DNA of 64,000 bases from Spirochaetia bacterium (GCA_029880265.1 JAOUOT010000002.1:1-64000), one strand, 5' to 3'; shown: positions 18,212 through 28,136, counted from the first letter of the stretch. Notes: a model not told the origin generated them from the letters alone. Numbers and translations: made by a program.

Positions 18212-19483
18212 TCAGCCTTTAGTAAACTCTGCAAAAGATTTCTTAAGCCAAATTTCATCGTTTTTATAATAAACTTCTTTTTGATAAAGCGATAAAAATG
18301 CCGTATAAGCCGCGGCTTCAATAAACTTTTTTCTGCCAAAGGGATAATGGAATTTTGCAACATATGAAGGGTTGTTTTTTTTTGCAATCGCCATAAAAAA
18401 TAAGCCAACTGGCTTTTCTTTGCTTCCGCCTGAGGGGCCTGCGATTCCCGTTATTGAAAGGCATATATCGGTATTCATTTTTTGAAGCCCCCCTTCTGCC
18501 ATTTCTAACGCAGTCTGTAAACTTACCGCGCCATATTTTTTAAGCGTTTCTTCGCTTACGCCAGCGGCATCTACTTTTACCGCGTTGTCATACGTTATCA
18601 TGGCTCCTTTAAAAACCGGCGAAACGCCGGAATAAGAGGTTACAATAGAGGCGAGATATCCCCCGCTGCAGCTTTCAACAAATGAGAATGTTTTATTTTC
18701 TTTTTTACAATGTTCAATAAATATTTTTAACGGATCTTCTTCGGTTAAACCGTCGTATTTTTCAGACATATTTTTCTTAAATTTTTGTAATACCATAAAA
18801 CCTTCTTCATTTTTCGCTTTTATAAAAAGCCTCGACCCCAAAGGCAGAGCATGAACCCCTACTTCTAATTGTTGTGGAATTTTGATTTCTGAAAAAAGTC
18901 TGCTTTCTCCCACGTTCCATAATGGTATTGTTTCAACTGCATGGCGAGTCTCAGAGATATTTTTTATAATTTTTACCGCCTGCGGCCATATACTTTTAAT
19001 TTCGTCAGGAAATCCCGGAAATGAAAATAAAGGAATTTCTTTTATAAAAAACCCCGCAGCGAGACCCACTTTATTTTTAAGCGCCATAGAACCCTCTATG
19101 ACCCTTCCTTGCTTTAAGGCTTTTTCAATGATGTTTTCATACTCGCTTTTTGAATATCTTTTCTTAAATACGGCTTTTATTTTTCTTTCGCAATATTCGT
19201 CAATTACCGATTTTCTCGTCAATAAAAGCGATAACGCATCTACGGTTAAATCGTCGTTTGTGGGGCCTAATCCGCCGCAAGTAATAATTAATTCTTTAGA
19301 ATTTTGAAATTCTTTTAAGCAAAGTATAATCTGATCAAGGTTGTCTCTAATAATTCTGCTTTCGCTTACTTCAATGCCAAGCTTAAAAAGTTCTTCTGAA
19401 AAAAAATGCGTATTTGTATCAATAATAAATCCGTTTAATACCTCAGACCCTATTACGCATAGTTTAGCGCTTTTTACCTTCAT
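18212..19483 (-). CDS. cinA: CinA-family protein (nicotinamide-nucleotide amidase type)
   Basis: A protein of 423 residues with an N-terminal MoCF-biosynthesis-like (COG1058) domain, including TCGGLGPTNDDLTVDALS, and a C-terminal CinA/PncC domain (VESCSGGYLASIVTSYSGVS, ITGIAGPSGGSKEKPVG). CinA proteins cleave ADP-ribose pyrophosphate and deamidate NMN in pyridine-nucleotide salvage. It starts 3 nt after the fumarase beta stop and so belongs to the fumarase operon. Confidence 0.93.
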   Translation of the reverse strand: MKVKSAKLCVIGSEVLNGFIIDTNTHFFSEELFKLGIEVSESRIIRDNLDQIILCLKEFQNSKELIITCGGLGPTNDDLTVDALSLLLTRKSVIDEYCERKIKAVFKKRYSKSEYENIIEKALKQGRVIEGSMALKNKVGLAAGFFIKEIPLFSFPGFPDEIKSIWPQAVKIIKNISETRHAVETIPLWNVGESRLFSEIKIPQQLEVGVHALPLGSRLFIKAKNEEGFMVLQKFKKNMSEKYDGLTEEDPLKIFIEHCKKENKTFSFVESCSGGYLASIVTSYSGVSPVFKGAMITYDNAVKVDAAGVSEETLKKYGAVSLQTALEMAEGGLQKMNTDICLSITGIAGPSGGSKEKPVGLFFMAIAKKNNPSYVAKFHYPFGRKKFIEAAAYTAFLSLYQKEVYYKNDEIWLKKSFAEFTKG

Positions 19484-19486
19484 CTT

Positions 19487-20125
19487 TCAAAAGGTAGTCA
19501 TTATTTCTTTTTGTTTCTTCTCGCTTTGCTCAAGCAAACTCTTATGCAAACTTTCTCCATGAGAATCCATGGTAACGATACATTCAAAATTTTCTACTTT
19601 AATAATCCAAAAGGCTTCGGGACTTCCAAATTCTTCAAGCTTCAATACGCCAATAACTTTTTTAACCCGTTCAGCCGTGTATACTGCCGCGCCGCCTATG
19701 GCGTGCAGATATACGGCGCCAAACTTTTGGCATGCGGACAGAGTTTTGTCGCCCATGCCCCCTTTGCCGATAACGCCTCTTAAATTTAACAATTTAATAA
19801 CGTCATATTCATATGGTTCTTCTCTAATAGATGTGGTCGGCCCTGCCGCGCTAAAACGATAATTGCCGTTTTCGTCTTTGTTTACGACAGGTCCGCAGTG
19901 ATATAGAATTCCCCCGTCTAAGTGTTTTTTTAATTCATCCAGTATAGGTTTTTCTTCGTCTGGTATATTCTCATTCTTTATGAATACATCTTTAAGATAC
20001 TTATGGGCCACGTCTCTGCCAGTAACCATAACGCCAGAAATAGAAACGATGTCGCCTTTCTTTAGTTTTCTTATGTCTTCTTCTTTAATTTGGGGCGATT
20101 TTAACTGTATTATATTATTTGACAT
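19487..20125 (-). CDS. Class I fumarate hydratase, C-terminal (beta) subunit
   Basis: A protein of 212 residues corresponding to the C-terminal domain of iron-sulfur class I fumarases/L(+)-tartrate dehydratases. Signatures are YHCGPVV, SAAGPTTSIREEPY, GVIGKGGMGDKTLSACQ and TMDSHGESLH. It hydrates fumarate to malate together with the alpha subunit encoded just upstream (9 nt gap). A strong Shine-Dalgarno AGGAGG precedes the ATG at 20125. Confidence 0.93.
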   Translation of the reverse strand: MSNNIIQLKSPQIKEEDIRKLKKGDIVSISGVMVTGRDVAHKYLKDVFIKNENIPDEEKPILDELKKHLDGGILYHCGPVVNKDENGNYRFSAAGPTTSIREEPYEYDVIKLLNLRGVIGKGGMGDKTLSACQKFGAVYLHAIGGAAVYTAERVKKVIGVLKLEEFGSPEAFWIIKVENFECIVTMDSHGESLHKSLLEQSEKKQKEIMTTF

Positions 20126-20134
20126 TTTTGCCTC

Positions 20135-21049
20135 CTATTCAATGGTATATTGATTTCCCGTAATTTCAAGTTTTTTTCTTCTAGCGGCCCAGCACATATA
20201 AGAAACGCTTACAAAAAAACTTGCGGGCACCCTATGCAGTTTTGCGGTTTTAACACCTAAGACGGTCGTTTTTCCCCCGAAACCCATTGGTCCTATTCCT
20301 AATTCGTTGCATTTTTTTTCCATTTCTGCTTCTACTTCAGCCAGTTTTTCGTCTTCATTAAGATCGTCCAATTTTCTAAAAATCTGTTCTTTTGCCGCCA
20401 TAGCCCCGCTTACTCTATCGCCTCCTATGCCGACTCCTATAATTCCCGGAGCGCAACCTTTGCCTTGCGCCCTGACAACCGCGTCTAAGATAACTTTTTT
20501 TACTCCGTTTATATCTCGACCCGCGTCAAGCCTTGTATCAGGCAGCGGATATTGCGCGCCAACGTTTTCGCATCCCCCGCCTTTAAGCATAATTTTTATC
20601 TCAAGAGAGTCTTTTTCCCATACATCGCTGTAAAATGCGGGCGACCCAAATCCTGTGTTATCTCCCGAGTTTTTACCCGTAATTGAATCTACCGCGTTTG
20701 GTCTTAAATATCCTTTTTTCGTTGCAAGCTTTACGGCATCGCGCAATTCTTTTTTTAGCAGCCCCAAACTCTCTTTTTCAGGATAATGTATATGAAATAT
20801 TACCGTACCCGTATCTTGACAAATTGGCGCCTCTTTTTCATAAGCGATATCGATATTTTTCATGATTACGTCTAGCGCTCTTCGTGCCTGAGATTTTTCA
20901 TCTTCAGACGCTCTTTGCTTTTCAAGAGCCAAAACTACGTCTGCCGGTAAATTTGTTGAAGCTTGTTTTATAAGCTCTACAAACAATTCTATTCGATTTT
21001 CGGTTATATTGCCTTTTATAACCGAATATCTGTCGTTCTTATCTTTCAT
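20135..21049 (-). CDS. Class I fumarate hydratase, N-terminal (alpha) subunit
   Basis: A protein of 304 residues that binds the catalytic [4Fe-4S] cluster. The three cluster cysteines are in EAPICQDTGT, GGGCENVGAQYPLP and GKGCAPGIIGVGIGGD; GPMGFGGKTTVLGV closes the domain. The cluster makes the enzyme oxygen-sensitive, so expression may follow iron or redox state. It is first in the operon alpha-beta-cinA(-FNR). A 13-bp inverted repeat lies about 117 nt upstream, in the region shared with divergent ybaB. Confidence 0.94.
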   Translation of the reverse strand: MKDKNDRYSVIKGNITENRIELFVELIKQASTNLPADVVLALEKQRASEDEKSQARRALDVIMKNIDIAYEKEAPICQDTGTVIFHIHYPEKESLGLLKKELRDAVKLATKKGYLRPNAVDSITGKNSGDNTGFGSPAFYSDVWEKDSLEIKIMLKGGGCENVGAQYPLPDTRLDAGRDINGVKKVILDAVVRAQGKGCAPGIIGVGIGGDRVSGAMAAKEQIFRKLDDLNEDEKLAEVEAEMEKKCNELGIGPMGFGGKTTVLGVKTAKLHRVPASFFVSVSYMCWAARRKKLEITGNQYTIE

Positions 21050-21165
21050 ATAAATATCTTTGATTTTTTTCCAGTTGTTGCGGCAAGAATTTTTTAATTT
21101 AAATAAAGTTGACGATATAACTATTTATTTGAAGGCGTAATCTTAAAACAAAAGTAAATAATCTT

Positions 21166-21195
21166 ATCAATTCTTATTGATGAATAAGAATTGAT
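21166..21195. promoter_or_regulatory. 13-bp inverted repeat between fumarase and ybaB
   Basis: ATCAATTCTTATT at 21166-21178 and AATAAGAATTGAT at 21183-21195 form a perfect 13-bp inverted repeat around the tetraloop GATG. No T-run follows on either strand and the flanking genes diverge, so an operator for a dimeric regulator is more likely than a terminator. Confidence 0.45.
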
Positions 21196-21240
21196 TAATT
21201 TCTAAATTTCAAAATGCATATAAATTAAGGGAGTTCACAA

Positions 21241-21561
21241 ATGGGATTTGGCGATATGAAAGAAATGTTCAGCAAAGTAAGAGAGGCTCAAAAGCATATT
21301 AAAAGCTTTCAAAAAGAATTATCAAGCATGAGAATAGCTGCAGAGACAGGCGGAGGCACTGTTAAGGCCGTTGTCGACGGCGAAGCGATGCTGGTAGATA
21401 TTGAAATTGACGAGAGCGTTTTAGATGCCGATGAGATTAAGATTTTGCCCGGTTTAATTAAAAAGGCGGTGATTGAGGCCCAAAAAAAAGCAAAAGAAGA
21501 GGCTGCTGAAAAAGCAAAGTCGCTGACAGGCGGCATCGATATCCCCGGCCTTGGACTATGA
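21241..21561 (+). CDS. YbaB/EbfC-family nucleoid-associated protein
   Basis: A small DNA-binding protein of 106 residues: an N-terminal coiled helix (FGDMKEMFSKVREAQKHI), a central beta sheet (TVKAVVDGEAMLVDIEID) and a C-terminal helix (AVIEAQKKAKEEAAEKAKS). Its pairing with recR is widely conserved; the stop overlaps the recR start (ATGA at 21558-21561). Shine-Dalgarno GGGAG lies upstream of ATG 21241. Confidence 0.93.
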   Translation: MGFGDMKEMFSKVREAQKHIKSFQKELSSMRIAAETGGGTVKAVVDGEAMLVDIEIDESVLDADEIKILPGLIKKAVIEAQKKAKEEAAEKAKSLTGGIDIPGLGL

Positions 21562-22169
21562 TCATCCCTGATGAACTTGCCGCTATAATCGATCAAATTG
21601 CAAATCTTCCTGGAATTGGAAGAAAATCTGCTTCAAGAATCGCTTTTCATCTTCTGCGCCAGACTGACGAGAAAACCTCTTATTTTGCCGAAAGTATCTT
21701 AAAACTAAAAAATAATTTAGAGTTTTGCGATATTTGCGGCGGTATTAAAAGCATAAATTCAACATGCTCAATTTGTAATAATCAAAATCGAGATATTCAT
21801 AGTATATGCGTTGTCGAACAACCATCAGATATTTATATAATCGAAAATACGGGTGAATATAACGGTTTCTATCATGTATTAAACGGAGTTTTATCGCCTC
21901 TTGACGGAATCGGCCCCGAAGATTTAAGAATTGCCGATTTAAATAATAGAATTTCTAAACAATCTGAAATTACAGAAGTTATAATAGCTACGAATCCCAG
22001 CATCGAAGGCAACGCTACGGCGCATTATATCGCTCAAATTTTATCGCCATATAAAGATATAAATGTAACGAGAATAGCAAGCGGTCTTGCCGCGGGAACC
22101 CTTTTGGAATATGCCGATTTGCAGACGATTTCACACTCAATTCGGTCAAGAACAACGGTAACTTTATAA
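21558..22169 (+). CDS. recR: Recombination mediator RecR
   Basis: A protein of 203 residues acting with RecF/RecO to load RecA at gaps. It has an N-terminal helix-hairpin-helix (LPGIGRKSASRIAFHLL), a C4 zinc finger (CDICGGIKSINSTCSIC) and a Toprim domain (SICVVEQPSDIYIIE ... ATNPSIEGNATAHY), followed by the C-terminal GLAAGTLLEYAD motif. It converges with the anti-sigma gene with a gap of 2 nt. Confidence 0.97.
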   Translation: MIIPDELAAIIDQIANLPGIGRKSASRIAFHLLRQTDEKTSYFAESILKLKNNLEFCDICGGIKSINSTCSICNNQNRDIHSICVVEQPSDIYIIENTGEYNGFYHVLNGVLSPLDGIGPEDLRIADLNNRISKQSEITEVIIATNPSIEGNATAHYIAQILSPYKDINVTRIASGLAAGTLLEYADLQTISHSIRSRTTVTL

Positions 22170-22171
22170 GT

Positions 22172-23113
22172 TTAGTTTTGATTTGCTTCTTGCTCTCTTT
22201 CTTGATCTCTTTGATTTATTCTATTTCTATGGCCGTCCATCTCGTTTAATCGTTCAAGCATTCTTTCATCGCCTAATTCTTCTAAGATTTTTCTTAATTC
22301 TTGCTTTTTTTCTTCATCTTGGGGATTTCTAAATACTTCGCGCCATAATTTTCTTGAGTTTACCGTTAATTCTTCTTCTTTTGAATCATAAACTTCTTTT
22401 TCTTCTATGGGTTTAAGGAAAGAATTTGTGGGATCCCGCCTTCGGGCCTCTCTGCCTGCCTTTTGGGCTTCTCTAACAGCAGCTTCTCTTTCTCTTCTTT
22501 GATTATCTAATTCCTGCGCCTTGGAACCATCTATATTGGTCTCATCGCTTTGTACTTGTACGCCTGGGCTCTCTTCAGCTTGAATCTTGGTTATTTGGCT
22601 TGATTCTTCTTTTGGGGCATCGATTTTTTGTTGGTTTACAACAGGCCTTCTAATATTTTGATTTTTTTTGATCTGCACATTTGATGTTTTTAGTTTTTCG
22701 CTTCCCTTTGTATTGACAGACTTTACTTCATCATTATTGCTATTGAAAAATATGATTGCAAATATCAAAACAGCGGCCGTAGATAAGATATATTTATATC
22801 TTTGAAAATCGAATTCAATTCGCATGCGTCTTTTTTGAGCGGTTATTTGTTTCGTGGGCAGCTTAATTTTTTCTTTAAGAAATTCAATATCTGCAAGAGA
22901 ATCTGGCAATATTTTTTTGCTTTGAATTTCTTTTTGAATATTTATAAATGTTTTTTTTAACAAATCGTTAAATAGTCTTTCTTCTGATATCAAATTAATT
23001 ACTTTGGTACACTCAACGCAATTTTTCGTATGCGCTTCCCAACCCTGCGGAATTTCGCTTTCAGGATTAAGAATTATAGGTTCAACAAGTTCTTGATATT
23101 CTTTACAGGCCAA
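22172..23113 (-). CDS. Zinc-finger anti-sigma factor-like membrane protein
   Basis: A protein of 313 residues with a cytosolic N-terminal HxxxC-x2-C zinc-binding motif (HTKNCVEC, about residues 28-35) as in ZAS-type anti-sigma factors. One transmembrane helix (about residues 108-123, ILSTAAVLIFAIIFF) is followed by a long, highly charged, coiled-coil-prone periplasmic tail rich in Arg/Glu (QRREREAAVREAQKAGREAR). It starts at TTG 23113 with GGAG 7 nt upstream and overlaps the sigma gene by 11 nt, so the two are translationally coupled. It probably sequesters the upstream ECF sigma factor; the periplasmic tail would be the sensor. Confidence 0.8.
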   Translation of the reverse strand: MACKEYQELVEPIILNPESEIPQGWEAHTKNCVECTKVINLISEERLFNDLLKKTFINIQKEIQSKKILPDSLADIEFLKEKIKLPTKQITAQKRRMRIEFDFQRYKYILSTAAVLIFAIIFFNSNNDEVKSVNTKGSEKLKTSNVQIKKNQNIRRPVVNQQKIDAPKEESSQITKIQAEESPGVQVQSDETNIDGSKAQELDNQRREREAAVREAQKAGREARRRDPTNSFLKPIEEKEVYDSKEEELTVNSRKLWREVFRNPQDEEKKQELRKILEELGDERMLERLNEMDGHRNRINQRDQEREQEANQN

Positions 23114-23690
23114 AGTTTTCTCCTTTTCGCTGAAGTTCTTGTATGTTTTTTTTCAGAATTTTTCGCCCTTCGTGCAATCTCGACTTTACCGTACCTACAG
23201 ATATATCTAAAGAGTCGGCTATATCAGAATAGCTCATAGAGTCATAATATCTAAGTAAAATAATATTTCTGTATTTAGCTCCCATCTTCGTTATTATATT
23301 CATTAGACGATTTGATTCGTCAGAAAGTTCGATTTTTTCGCTTATATTTTCTCTTAAATCTTGTAAATTAAAGTTTTCTTCTTTATTTTTATATTTTTTT
23401 GAAAAATTATCTGTTTTATTTTTTCTTCTCTTCGCGTCTTTACAGTTATTAATTAATATTCTCACAAGCCATGTATATATTCCCGATTTTTTTTTGAAGG
23501 TTTCAAAATTTTTTGCCGCTTTTATCAATGTTTCATGTACCACATCTTCGGCATCATCAGCGTCTCTTAAGATTCCGCACGCTAAATAATAAAGCCTTTG
23601 TCTATATTTAGCCAATTCATGCCAGAATTTTTCTTGCGTCACCGTTAAATTTGTAATGGCGTATATGTTTAACAGTTCTAATATATTCAT
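23103..23690 (-). CDS. ECF-type RNA polymerase sigma factor
   Basis: A sigma70-family extracytoplasmic-function factor. Region 2 is RLYYLACGILRDADDAEDVV followed by GIYTWLVRILINNCKDAKRR; a Lys-rich linker follows; region 4 carries the helix-turn-helix MSYSDIADSLDISVGTVKSR. I start at ATG 23690 (195 residues); a TTG at 23732 would add 14 residues. It is co-expressed with its overlapping anti-sigma gene and lies at the distal end of the clpC-rsmH-UbiA-like operon. Confidence 0.92.
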   Translation of the reverse strand: MNILELLNIYAITNLTVTQEKFWHELAKYRQRLYYLACGILRDADDAEDVVHETLIKAAKNFETFKKKSGIYTWLVRILINNCKDAKRRKNKTDNFSKKYKNKEENFNLQDLRENISEKIELSDESNRLMNIITKMGAKYRNIILLRYYDSMSYSDIADSLDISVGTVKSRLHEGRKILKKNIQELQRKGENFGL

Positions 23691-23738
23691 TGCAATATTT
23701 GTTTTTTTATCGCTATAATTTATAATTCTCAATCATTT

Positions 23739-24563
23739 TTAATGATTAATAATTATCAGCCAAATAATAAATAAAGGCAAAGCCAAAACACCATCAATAA
23801 TCATGGGGTAAAACATTTCTGAAAGATTTTTTTCTTTTTTTAAAGTGATTTTATGTTTTAAAAAGGGTATTATAATGCCTGCATATATAAATACGGGTAT
23901 AAATTCATGAGTTATCATCTTATTAAAATGTTTATGATATAATGAATTAATTATAAACAAATCAATGAAACATATGGCTAAAAGCAATAATGAAAATGAT
24001 TTTATATTAATATATTGATGTATATTCGGTTTTTTTGATATTAAATCTCCCTCTTTGTCTCGGTAATCAAACCATAAACAATTACTGAAGAACAATAAAA
24101 ACCTATGGATAAAAAACATTATATTATCTTTATTAAAATCAACCGGTTCCTCTAAAAAAGGATAAATAACAGTAACCAAACTCCAGACAATAGAAACAAT
24201 TACGGGTTTTAGAATTGCGGCTAATCTATACTTAAAAGTGGATAGATTCATATTGACGCCATAAAAATATAGAGCCGTAAAAAATATTGTAATTATATAA
24301 AATATTTTTATTTTTATAGAAACATTACCCAGAATATATAAATTCACAATTAAACTCATCGATACCATTAAGGGGGCCAGCCAATGATGAGTTAGATGAA
24401 ATTTTACTCTATATCGCGCGTTTTGTATGTCTTTTTGTATAAAATACGGAAGTCTATCGGCGTTATAAGCCGCAGTAGTCGAGAAAAATATCAAAATAAA
24501 TAAATGCTGAGAATTATTTAACCCATAATATAAACCGGTTAAATAAGAATAACCTAATGCCAA
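23739..24563 (-). CDS. UbiA-superfamily-like integral membrane protein
   Basis: At least 274 residues with about eight hydrophobic helices. FFSTTAAYNADRLPYF resembles the first UbiA motif in its degenerate YNxDR form, and DYRDKEGDLISKKPN resembles the second Asp-rich motif, so a prenyltransferase-type fold is likely, but the canonical NDxxDxxxD is not complete and activity is uncertain. The only conventional start is TTG 24563, which cuts into the first helix. The frame stays open upstream for another 17 codons to an ATT at 24614 with AAGGA in front, overlapping the rsmH end region; that may be the true start. The ECF sigma gene follows in the same operon. Confidence 0.6.
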   Translation of the reverse strand: MALGYSYLTGLYYGLNNSQHLFILIFFSTTAAYNADRLPYFIQKDIQNARYRVKFHLTHHWLAPLMVSMSLIVNLYILGNVSIKIKIFYIITIFFTALYFYGVNMNLSTFKYRLAAILKPVIVSIVWSLVTVIYPFLEEPVDFNKDNIMFFIHRFLLFFSNCLWFDYRDKEGDLISKKPNIHQYINIKSFSLLLLAICFIDLFIINSLYHKHFNKMITHEFIPVFIYAGIIIPFLKHKITLKKEKNLSEMFYPMIIDGVLALPLFIIWLIIINH

Positions 24564-24615
24564 AAAGCCTAAAAATAAGTTTGAATAAAATATTATTTTA
24601 AGAAAAAGTAAAATT

Positions 24616-25551
24616 TTAACGAATCCTTTCTAATATTCTCATTTTTGCCGATCTTGACCGGGAGTTGATTTCAACTTCTTCAGATTTGGCCGTAATAGGT
24701 TTTTTTGTTATTATTTTATAATTTCCCTCAATAAATACGCTTTTGGCAAGCGGATCATCCGTAAAAATTCTTTCTCTCGATAAGTATTCATGTTTTACAA
24801 TTCTATCTTCTAAAGAGTGAAAACTTATAATAAAAAGCCTTCCTTCTATGTTTAATAATTCCGGTAATATTTTCATCGCCTTTTTTAAATTTTCTATTTC
24901 TTGATTAATAAATATTCTAAAAGCCTGAAATGTTTTTACCGCCGGATTTCTTGTTGAATGAGATTTCGATCTTATATTTTGATAAGCTTCTTCGCAAATA
25001 GATTTTAAATCTTTCGTGGTTTCTACCGGCGATATTTCACGCCTTTCTATAATTTTTTTCGCAATCTTTGCGGCCAGACGTTCTTCGCCATATCTATAAA
25101 TAATATCGCGCAATTCCTTAAAACTTACGTGACTTAACCACTTATAAACGGGTACGCCTATTTCTGTATCAAGTCTCATATCGAGTAGTTGATTTTGACG
25201 AAATGTTATTCCTCTATCTATTTCGTCTAAATGCATAGAAGAAATACCCAAATCTAACAATATGATATCAAATGGAGCTTCGTTTTCAAATGGATTTTCT
25301 ATAAAATTAGCTTTTTTTATTAAAACTCTATCTTGAAGATTATTTTTCTTCAAATTTTCTTCGGCTTTTTTAATTGATTCATGATCGCAGTCAGAAGCGT
25401 ATGCTTTCACATTTTTATTGCGCTTTAAATATGAAATTAAATGTCCCGCGGCCCCTAACGTACCATCCCACAATTTAACGCTTTTTTTTTTATCGTAGTA
25501 CGATGCGTATTTTAAAAATTCGTCTAATAAGACCGGTTTATGCCCGTGCAT
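24616..25551 (-). CDS. rsmH: 16S rRNA (cytosine1402-N4)-methyltransferase
   Basis: A SAM-dependent enzyme of 311 residues (MraW) that modifies C1402 in the ribosomal P site. N-terminal HGHKPVLLDEFLKY, the SAM loop DGTLGAAGHLISYL (Trp-Asp variant at its start), DLGISSMHLDEIDRGITFR and the C-terminal LFIISFHSLEDRIVK are all conserved. Usually it sits at the head of the dcw cluster; here it follows clpC with a 1-nt stop/start overlap (TGATG) and precedes a UbiA-like gene. Confidence 0.95.
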   Translation of the reverse strand: MHGHKPVLLDEFLKYASYYDKKKSVKLWDGTLGAAGHLISYLKRNKNVKAYASDCDHESIKKAEENLKKNNLQDRVLIKKANFIENPFENEAPFDIILLDLGISSMHLDEIDRGITFRQNQLLDMRLDTEIGVPVYKWLSHVSFKELRDIIYRYGEERLAAKIAKKIIERREISPVETTKDLKSICEEAYQNIRSKSHSTRNPAVKTFQAFRIFINQEIENLKKAMKILPELLNIEGRLFIISFHSLEDRIVKHEYLSRERIFTDDPLAKSVFIEGNYKIITKKPITAKSEEVEINSRSRSAKMRILERIR

Positions 25552-28136
25552 CAGGTTGAGGCCATTTCATGCCAATTATCGCTTAATTGATCTTCATTTT
25601 GCGGCAGGTTTTCTTCAGACTCTTCATTATCCCAGTAATCTTCAATTGATTTGTCTTCTACCAGATATTCTTTTTTATATTTTTCAAGTTTTTCTTTTGT
25701 AATTTTTCTTTTCTTGAATTCAAGTTTATTTTCAGCGTTCATATCGATAGTAATTTCTGCGGGAGCCTTTAGCCTTCCTTCAAGAACCATATTGGCCAAT
25801 TCGTCTTCAATTTCTTTTTGTATCACTCTTCTTAGCGGCCTGACTCCAGTTTTTTCATCGTATCCTTTATCAATCAAATATTGTTTTGCGGCTTTTTTAA
25901 AATTAATATATAAATCTTTTTGTAATATCTGTTCGTTAATTTCGTCTGCTATGATTTCGATGATTTCTAAAATATCTTCGCTTTTCAATGAATTAAAAAT
26001 AATAATCTCGTCAATTCTATTAATAAACTCGGGATTAAAATGCTTTTTAAGATCTTCAATAACCTGATCTTTTTTTGATTTTTCTTTATCGTCGCCTTCG
26101 TCAAAACCTAAACGCCCGCCTTTTTGCAGTCTTCTTGCGCCTAAATTCGAAGTCATAATGATTATTGTTTCTTTAAAATCAACATGATTACCCATGTTAT
26201 CGGTCAGCTCGCCCTCGTCTAAAATCTGAAGAAGTATATTTTGAATTTCAGGATGCGCTTTTTCTATTTCGTCAAACAGCAAAATTGAATAAGGTTTTCT
26301 TTTTACCGACTCGGTAAGAAGCCCTCCTTCTTCGTAACCGACATAACCGGGAGGCGATCCTATAAACTTTGATACTGAGTGCATTTCCATATATTCGCTC
26401 ATATCAAAACGCACCAAGAGACTTTCATCGCCAAACATGAATTCGGCTAAAGCTTTGGCTAACTGTGTTTTACCAACTCCCGACGGGCCCAAGAATATAA
26501 ACGAGCCAATAGGACGTTTTTGTACCTTAAAGCCTGTTCTAGAGCGCCTTACGGCTTTTGATATTATATCAATGGCTTCGTTTTGCCCTACTACCTGATA
26601 CGATAACTCTTCTTCCATTTTAAGTAATTTTTCGCTTTCGGTCGCCTGAAGTTGTTTTAGCGGAATTCCTGTCCAATCGGAGATTATCGCCGATATATCT
26701 TCTTCTGAAATAACGATTGTTTTTTCTTTCTGTTTTACTCTCCAGTTTTCGGTACTTTCTCTGATTTTTTCTTTCAATTTTTCAATACTATCCCTTAATC
26801 TGGCCGCTTTTTCATATTCTTGAACTCTTACCATTTCGTTTTTCTTTCGATTTAGTTTTATTAATTCTTGTTCTTTTTGTTTAATATCTTCGGGAATTAC
26901 AGAACTTAAAAGTCTGGCTCTAGCTCCCGATTCGTCAATTAAATCTATCGCCTTATCAGGAAGATACCGGTCGGTAACAAATCGATTAGACATTCTTACC
27001 GACGCCTTAATCGCTTCTTTTGAATAGACAACCGAATGGTGTTTTTCATATGACTTTCTTAAGCCTGATAATATTCTTATCGTATCGTCAACTGAAGGCT
27101 CTTCAACCATTACATTTTGAAATCTTCTTTCTAAAGCAGAATCTCTTTCAATATATTTCTTATATTCTTTTAAGGTTGTCGCCCCAATGCATTGAACTTC
27201 GCCTCTTGCCAAAGCCGGTTTTAAAATATTGGCCGCGTCAACGGCGCCTTCTGCGGCGCCTGCGCCAATAATGGTATGAACCTCGTCTATAAATAAAATA
27301 ACATTTTTATTTGTTTTAACCTCTTTCATTATTTTTTTTATACGATCTTCAAATTCTCCCCTGTATTTGGTACCGGCTATCAGGGCCGCAACGTCTAAAG
27401 CGTAAACGATTCTGTCATATAATATCTCGGGAGTTTTCTTTTCTATTATTCTTTGCGCTAGACCCTCAACAATCGCTGTTTTACCAACGCCCGCTTCGCC
27501 GATTAAAATGGGATTATTTTTTGTTTTTCTGGATAATACCTGTATAACTCGCTCTATTTCTTTATCTCGACCAATAATGGGGTCTATAACTTTATCAATC
27601 GCCATTCTGCTTAAGTTTCTGGCATATTCTTCAAGCATGGGAGTCTTTAAATTTTCTTTTTTAGACGAGGGCTGGGTTCTGAAATTTCCCGGACCCGTCT
27701 GGGGAAGCCCCAATGTTTGATTTAACTCATTGCGAATAACCTGATAGGTTACCGAAAAAGACGCAAGCGAAGCGGCCGCAATCGACGTAGAATCTCTAAG
27801 AATAGCCATTAAAATATGTTCCGAGCCCACATAGCTATGACGCATCTTTCTGGCTTCGTCTCTTGAATATTCTAATATTCGCTGAATTCTATCTTTTGCT
27901 CCCGGTTCTACCAAGAGGGTACTGGCGTCTTGTTCGCATCTTTTTTCAATTTCTTTTCTCAATTCATTGGTTTCTACATTCAGGTTTTGTAATATTTTTA
28001 TTGCAATTGAATCTGACGCTCTTATTATACCCAATAATATATGTTCAGGTCCTAAATATTCATGACCAAGTCTTTTAGCTTCTCTGGGAGCGTATTCGTT
28101 AATTATCTTTTTAACTCTGTTAGTAAAATCAAACAT
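25551..28136 (-). CDS. clpC: ClpC-type AAA+ unfoldase
   Basis: A Hsp100 ATPase of 861 residues that feeds substrates to ClpP. It has two Clp_N repeats (residues 1-140), AAA-1 with Walker A GEAGVGKT at 213-220 and Walker B FIDEVH, a UVR-containing middle region at about 425-460 ([19 protein letters not shown]), AAA-2 with GPSGVGKT at 550-557, and an acidic C-terminal tail. The UVR motif identifies it as ClpC rather than ClpA or ClpB. It is the first gene of a five-gene minus-strand operon ending with an ECF sigma/anti-sigma pair. AAGGTAG lies a few nt before the ATG. Confidence 0.95.
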   Translation of the reverse strand: MFDFTNRVKKIINEYAPREAKRLGHEYLGPEHILLGIIRASDSIAIKILQNLNVETNELRKEIEKRCEQDASTLLVEPGAKDRIQRILEYSRDEARKMRHSYVGSEHILMAILRDSTSIAAASLASFSVTYQVIRNELNQTLGLPQTGPGNFRTQPSSKKENLKTPMLEEYARNLSRMAIDKVIDPIIGRDKEIERVIQVLSRKTKNNPILIGEAGVGKTAIVEGLAQRIIEKKTPEILYDRIVYALDVAALIAGTKYRGEFEDRIKKIMKEVKTNKNVILFIDEVHTIIGAGAAEGAVDAANILKPALARGEVQCIGATTLKEYKKYIERDSALERRFQNVMVEEPSVDDTIRILSGLRKSYEKHHSVVYSKEAIKASVRMSNRFVTDRYLPDKAIDLIDESGARARLLSSVIPEDIKQKEQELIKLNRKKNEMVRVQEYEKAARLRDSIEKLKEKIRESTENWRVKQKEKTIVISEEDISAIISDWTGIPLKQLQATESEKLLKMEEELSYQVVGQNEAIDIISKAVRRSRTGFKVQKRPIGSFIFLGPSGVGKTQLAKALAEFMFGDESLLVRFDMSEYMEMHSVSKFIGSPPGYVGYEEGGLLTESVKRKPYSILLFDEIEKAHPEIQNILLQILDEGELTDNMGNHVDFKETIIIMTSNLGARRLQKGGRLGFDEGDDKEKSKKDQVIEDLKKHFNPEFINRIDEIIIFNSLKSEDILEIIEIIADEINEQILQKDLYINFKKAAKQYLIDKGYDEKTGVRPLRRVIQKEIEDELANMVLEGRLKAPAEITIDMNAENKLEFKKRKITKEKLEKYKKEYLVEDKSIEDYWDNEESEENLPQNEDQLSDNWHEMAST

